From Calliopsis andreniformis (lineage: Eukaryota > Arthropoda > Insecta > Hymenoptera > Andrenidae), in contig NW_027480463.1 of the NCBI RefSeq assembly GCF_051401765.1, positions 992,001 to 1,056,000 of the forward strand: a stretch of DNA of 64,000 nt, given 5' to 3'. A program made the translations under genes and the position numbers. The notes under the pieces are model-generated. The model saw only the letters and a program-made list of their open reading frames with translations. It did not search any database and was not told where the DNA came from. Positions 63,524 to 64,000 of the stretch are shown one piece after another; positions within the stretch are counted from its first letter, which is position 1, and each line of letters begins with the position of its first letter.

Positions 63524-64000
63524 TACTCAATCCTCAATCCTCAATGTTCAATCCGCAATACCCAATCCTCAATCTTCTATCCGCAATCCTCAATCCTCAA
63601 TCCTCAATCCTCAATCCTCAATCCTCAATCCTCAATCTTCAATCCTCAATACTCAATCTTCAATCCTCAATCCTCAATCCTCAATCCTCAACCCTCATTC
63701 TTCAATCCTCAATACCGAATCCTCAATCTTCAATCCTCAATCCTCAATCCTCAATTCTAAATCCTCAATTCTGAATCCTCAGACTTCAAACATCAATACT
63801 CAACCCTCAGTCCTCGTCCTCAATCCACAACCCTCAATCCTCAATCCTCAATATTCAGTCATTAATATTCAACCTTCAATCCTCAATCCTCAATCCTCTA
63901 TCCTCAACACTCAATCCTCACTGTTCAATCTTCAATACCCAATCATCAGTCTTCAATCCTCAATCCTCAATCCTCAATCCTCAATCCTCAATCCTCTGTC
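63524..64000 (+). repeat. 1.82 kb-spaced duplicate, copy 2, cut by the window edge
   Basis: This is the partner of 61,701-62,184. It is still matching at the last base, so the duplication continues beyond the window. Confidence 0.85.

Larger units (their letters stand above)
1..64000 (+). repeat. Degenerate heptanucleotide satellite, unit TCAATCC
   Basis: The sequence can be cut into 7-base units from one end to the other. The commonest unit is TCAATCC; frequent variants are TCAATAC, TCAATCT, TCAGTCC, TCAACCC, TCATTCT, TGAATCC, TCGATCC, GCAATCC and ACAATCC. The first three bases (TCA) are the most constant and bases 4 to 7 vary most. Orientation never inverts. A few units are 6 bp (TCGTCC, TAATCT, TCATCC) or 8 bp, but the phase is picked up again immediately. 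The array runs off both ends of the window, so its true length is unknown. No unique sequence, gene or mobile element interrupts it. It could be a eukaryotic satellite or an exceptionally expanded bacterial short tandem repeat; the sequence alone does not decide. Confidence 0.98.

Noticed and set aside
1..64000. CRISPR array with many short repeats
   Set aside because: There are no constant repeats of 23-40 bp separated by unique spacers of similar length, and no cas genes. Everything between repeats is more of the same 7-bp unit.
1..64000. Reverse-strand genes using the many GAGG strings as ribosome-binding sites
   Set aside because: GAGG appears every 7 bases on the reverse strand because of the unit itself, and TGA closes every reverse frame about every 21 bp. 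No reverse frame of useful length exists.
1..64000. Identification as a canonical telomere repeat tract
   Set aside because: The unit is not CCCTAA, CCCTAAA or another telomere repeat I know, and real telomere tracts are far more homogeneous than this.

Overview
The whole 64 kb window is one continuous, degenerate heptanucleotide satellite. The consensus unit on the + strand is TCAATCC (reverse complement GGATTGA). I can follow it from base 1 to base 64000 and found no stretch longer than a few tens of bases that leaves the 7-bp phase. I see no gene, tRNA, rRNA, CRISPR array, insertion sequence or operon, and neither edge leaves the array. The consensus has no G on the + strand (A2 C3 T2), so strand asymmetry is extreme and points the same way throughout.

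The array is hierarchical. Level 1 is the 7-mer and its point variants. Level 2 is recurring strings of variants, including a four-unit string and a six-unit string. Level 3 is conserved blocks of diverged units: about 70 copies of a 22-unit (154 bp) block, about 60 copies of a block carrying a fixed 6-bp unit, and several smaller ones. Level 4 is kilobase-scale direct duplications, nested and mosaic. The clearest are a tandem pair at 6.4-15.5 kb (unit about 4.7 kb), a 2.1 kb repeat at 18.2-23 kb, a 2.04 kb tandem at 24.2-29.0 kb, a 1.10 kb step at 32.9-34.9 kb, a 1.46 kb step at 38.2-40.7 kb, a 5.65 kb near-identical pair at 40.8-46.5 and 49.4-55.1 kb, and a 1.05 kb step at 57.8-59.7 kb. Copies differ mainly by whole 7-bp units and scattered substitutions, as expected from slippage, unequal exchange and gene conversion.

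The window is full of long + strand open frames (up to 1121 codons), but these follow from the repeat. TCAATCC has no stop in any forward frame, and all three frames read the same heptapeptide (Ser-Ile-Leu-Asn-Pro-Gln-Ser, rotated). GGATTGA puts a TGA in every reverse frame every 21 bp. I therefore call no CDS.

The organism cannot be identified from this sequence. Short heptamer arrays are known in bacteria (for example the STRR repeats of heterocystous cyanobacteria), and plant-type telomeres also use a 7-bp unit with a C-rich/G-rich strand split. The unit here matches neither. An array this long, with higher-order repeats, most resembles a eukaryotic-style satellite or a very unusual bacterial array, and I cannot choose between them. 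All boundaries and copy counts were read by eye and are good to roughly 10-30 bp or a few copies.
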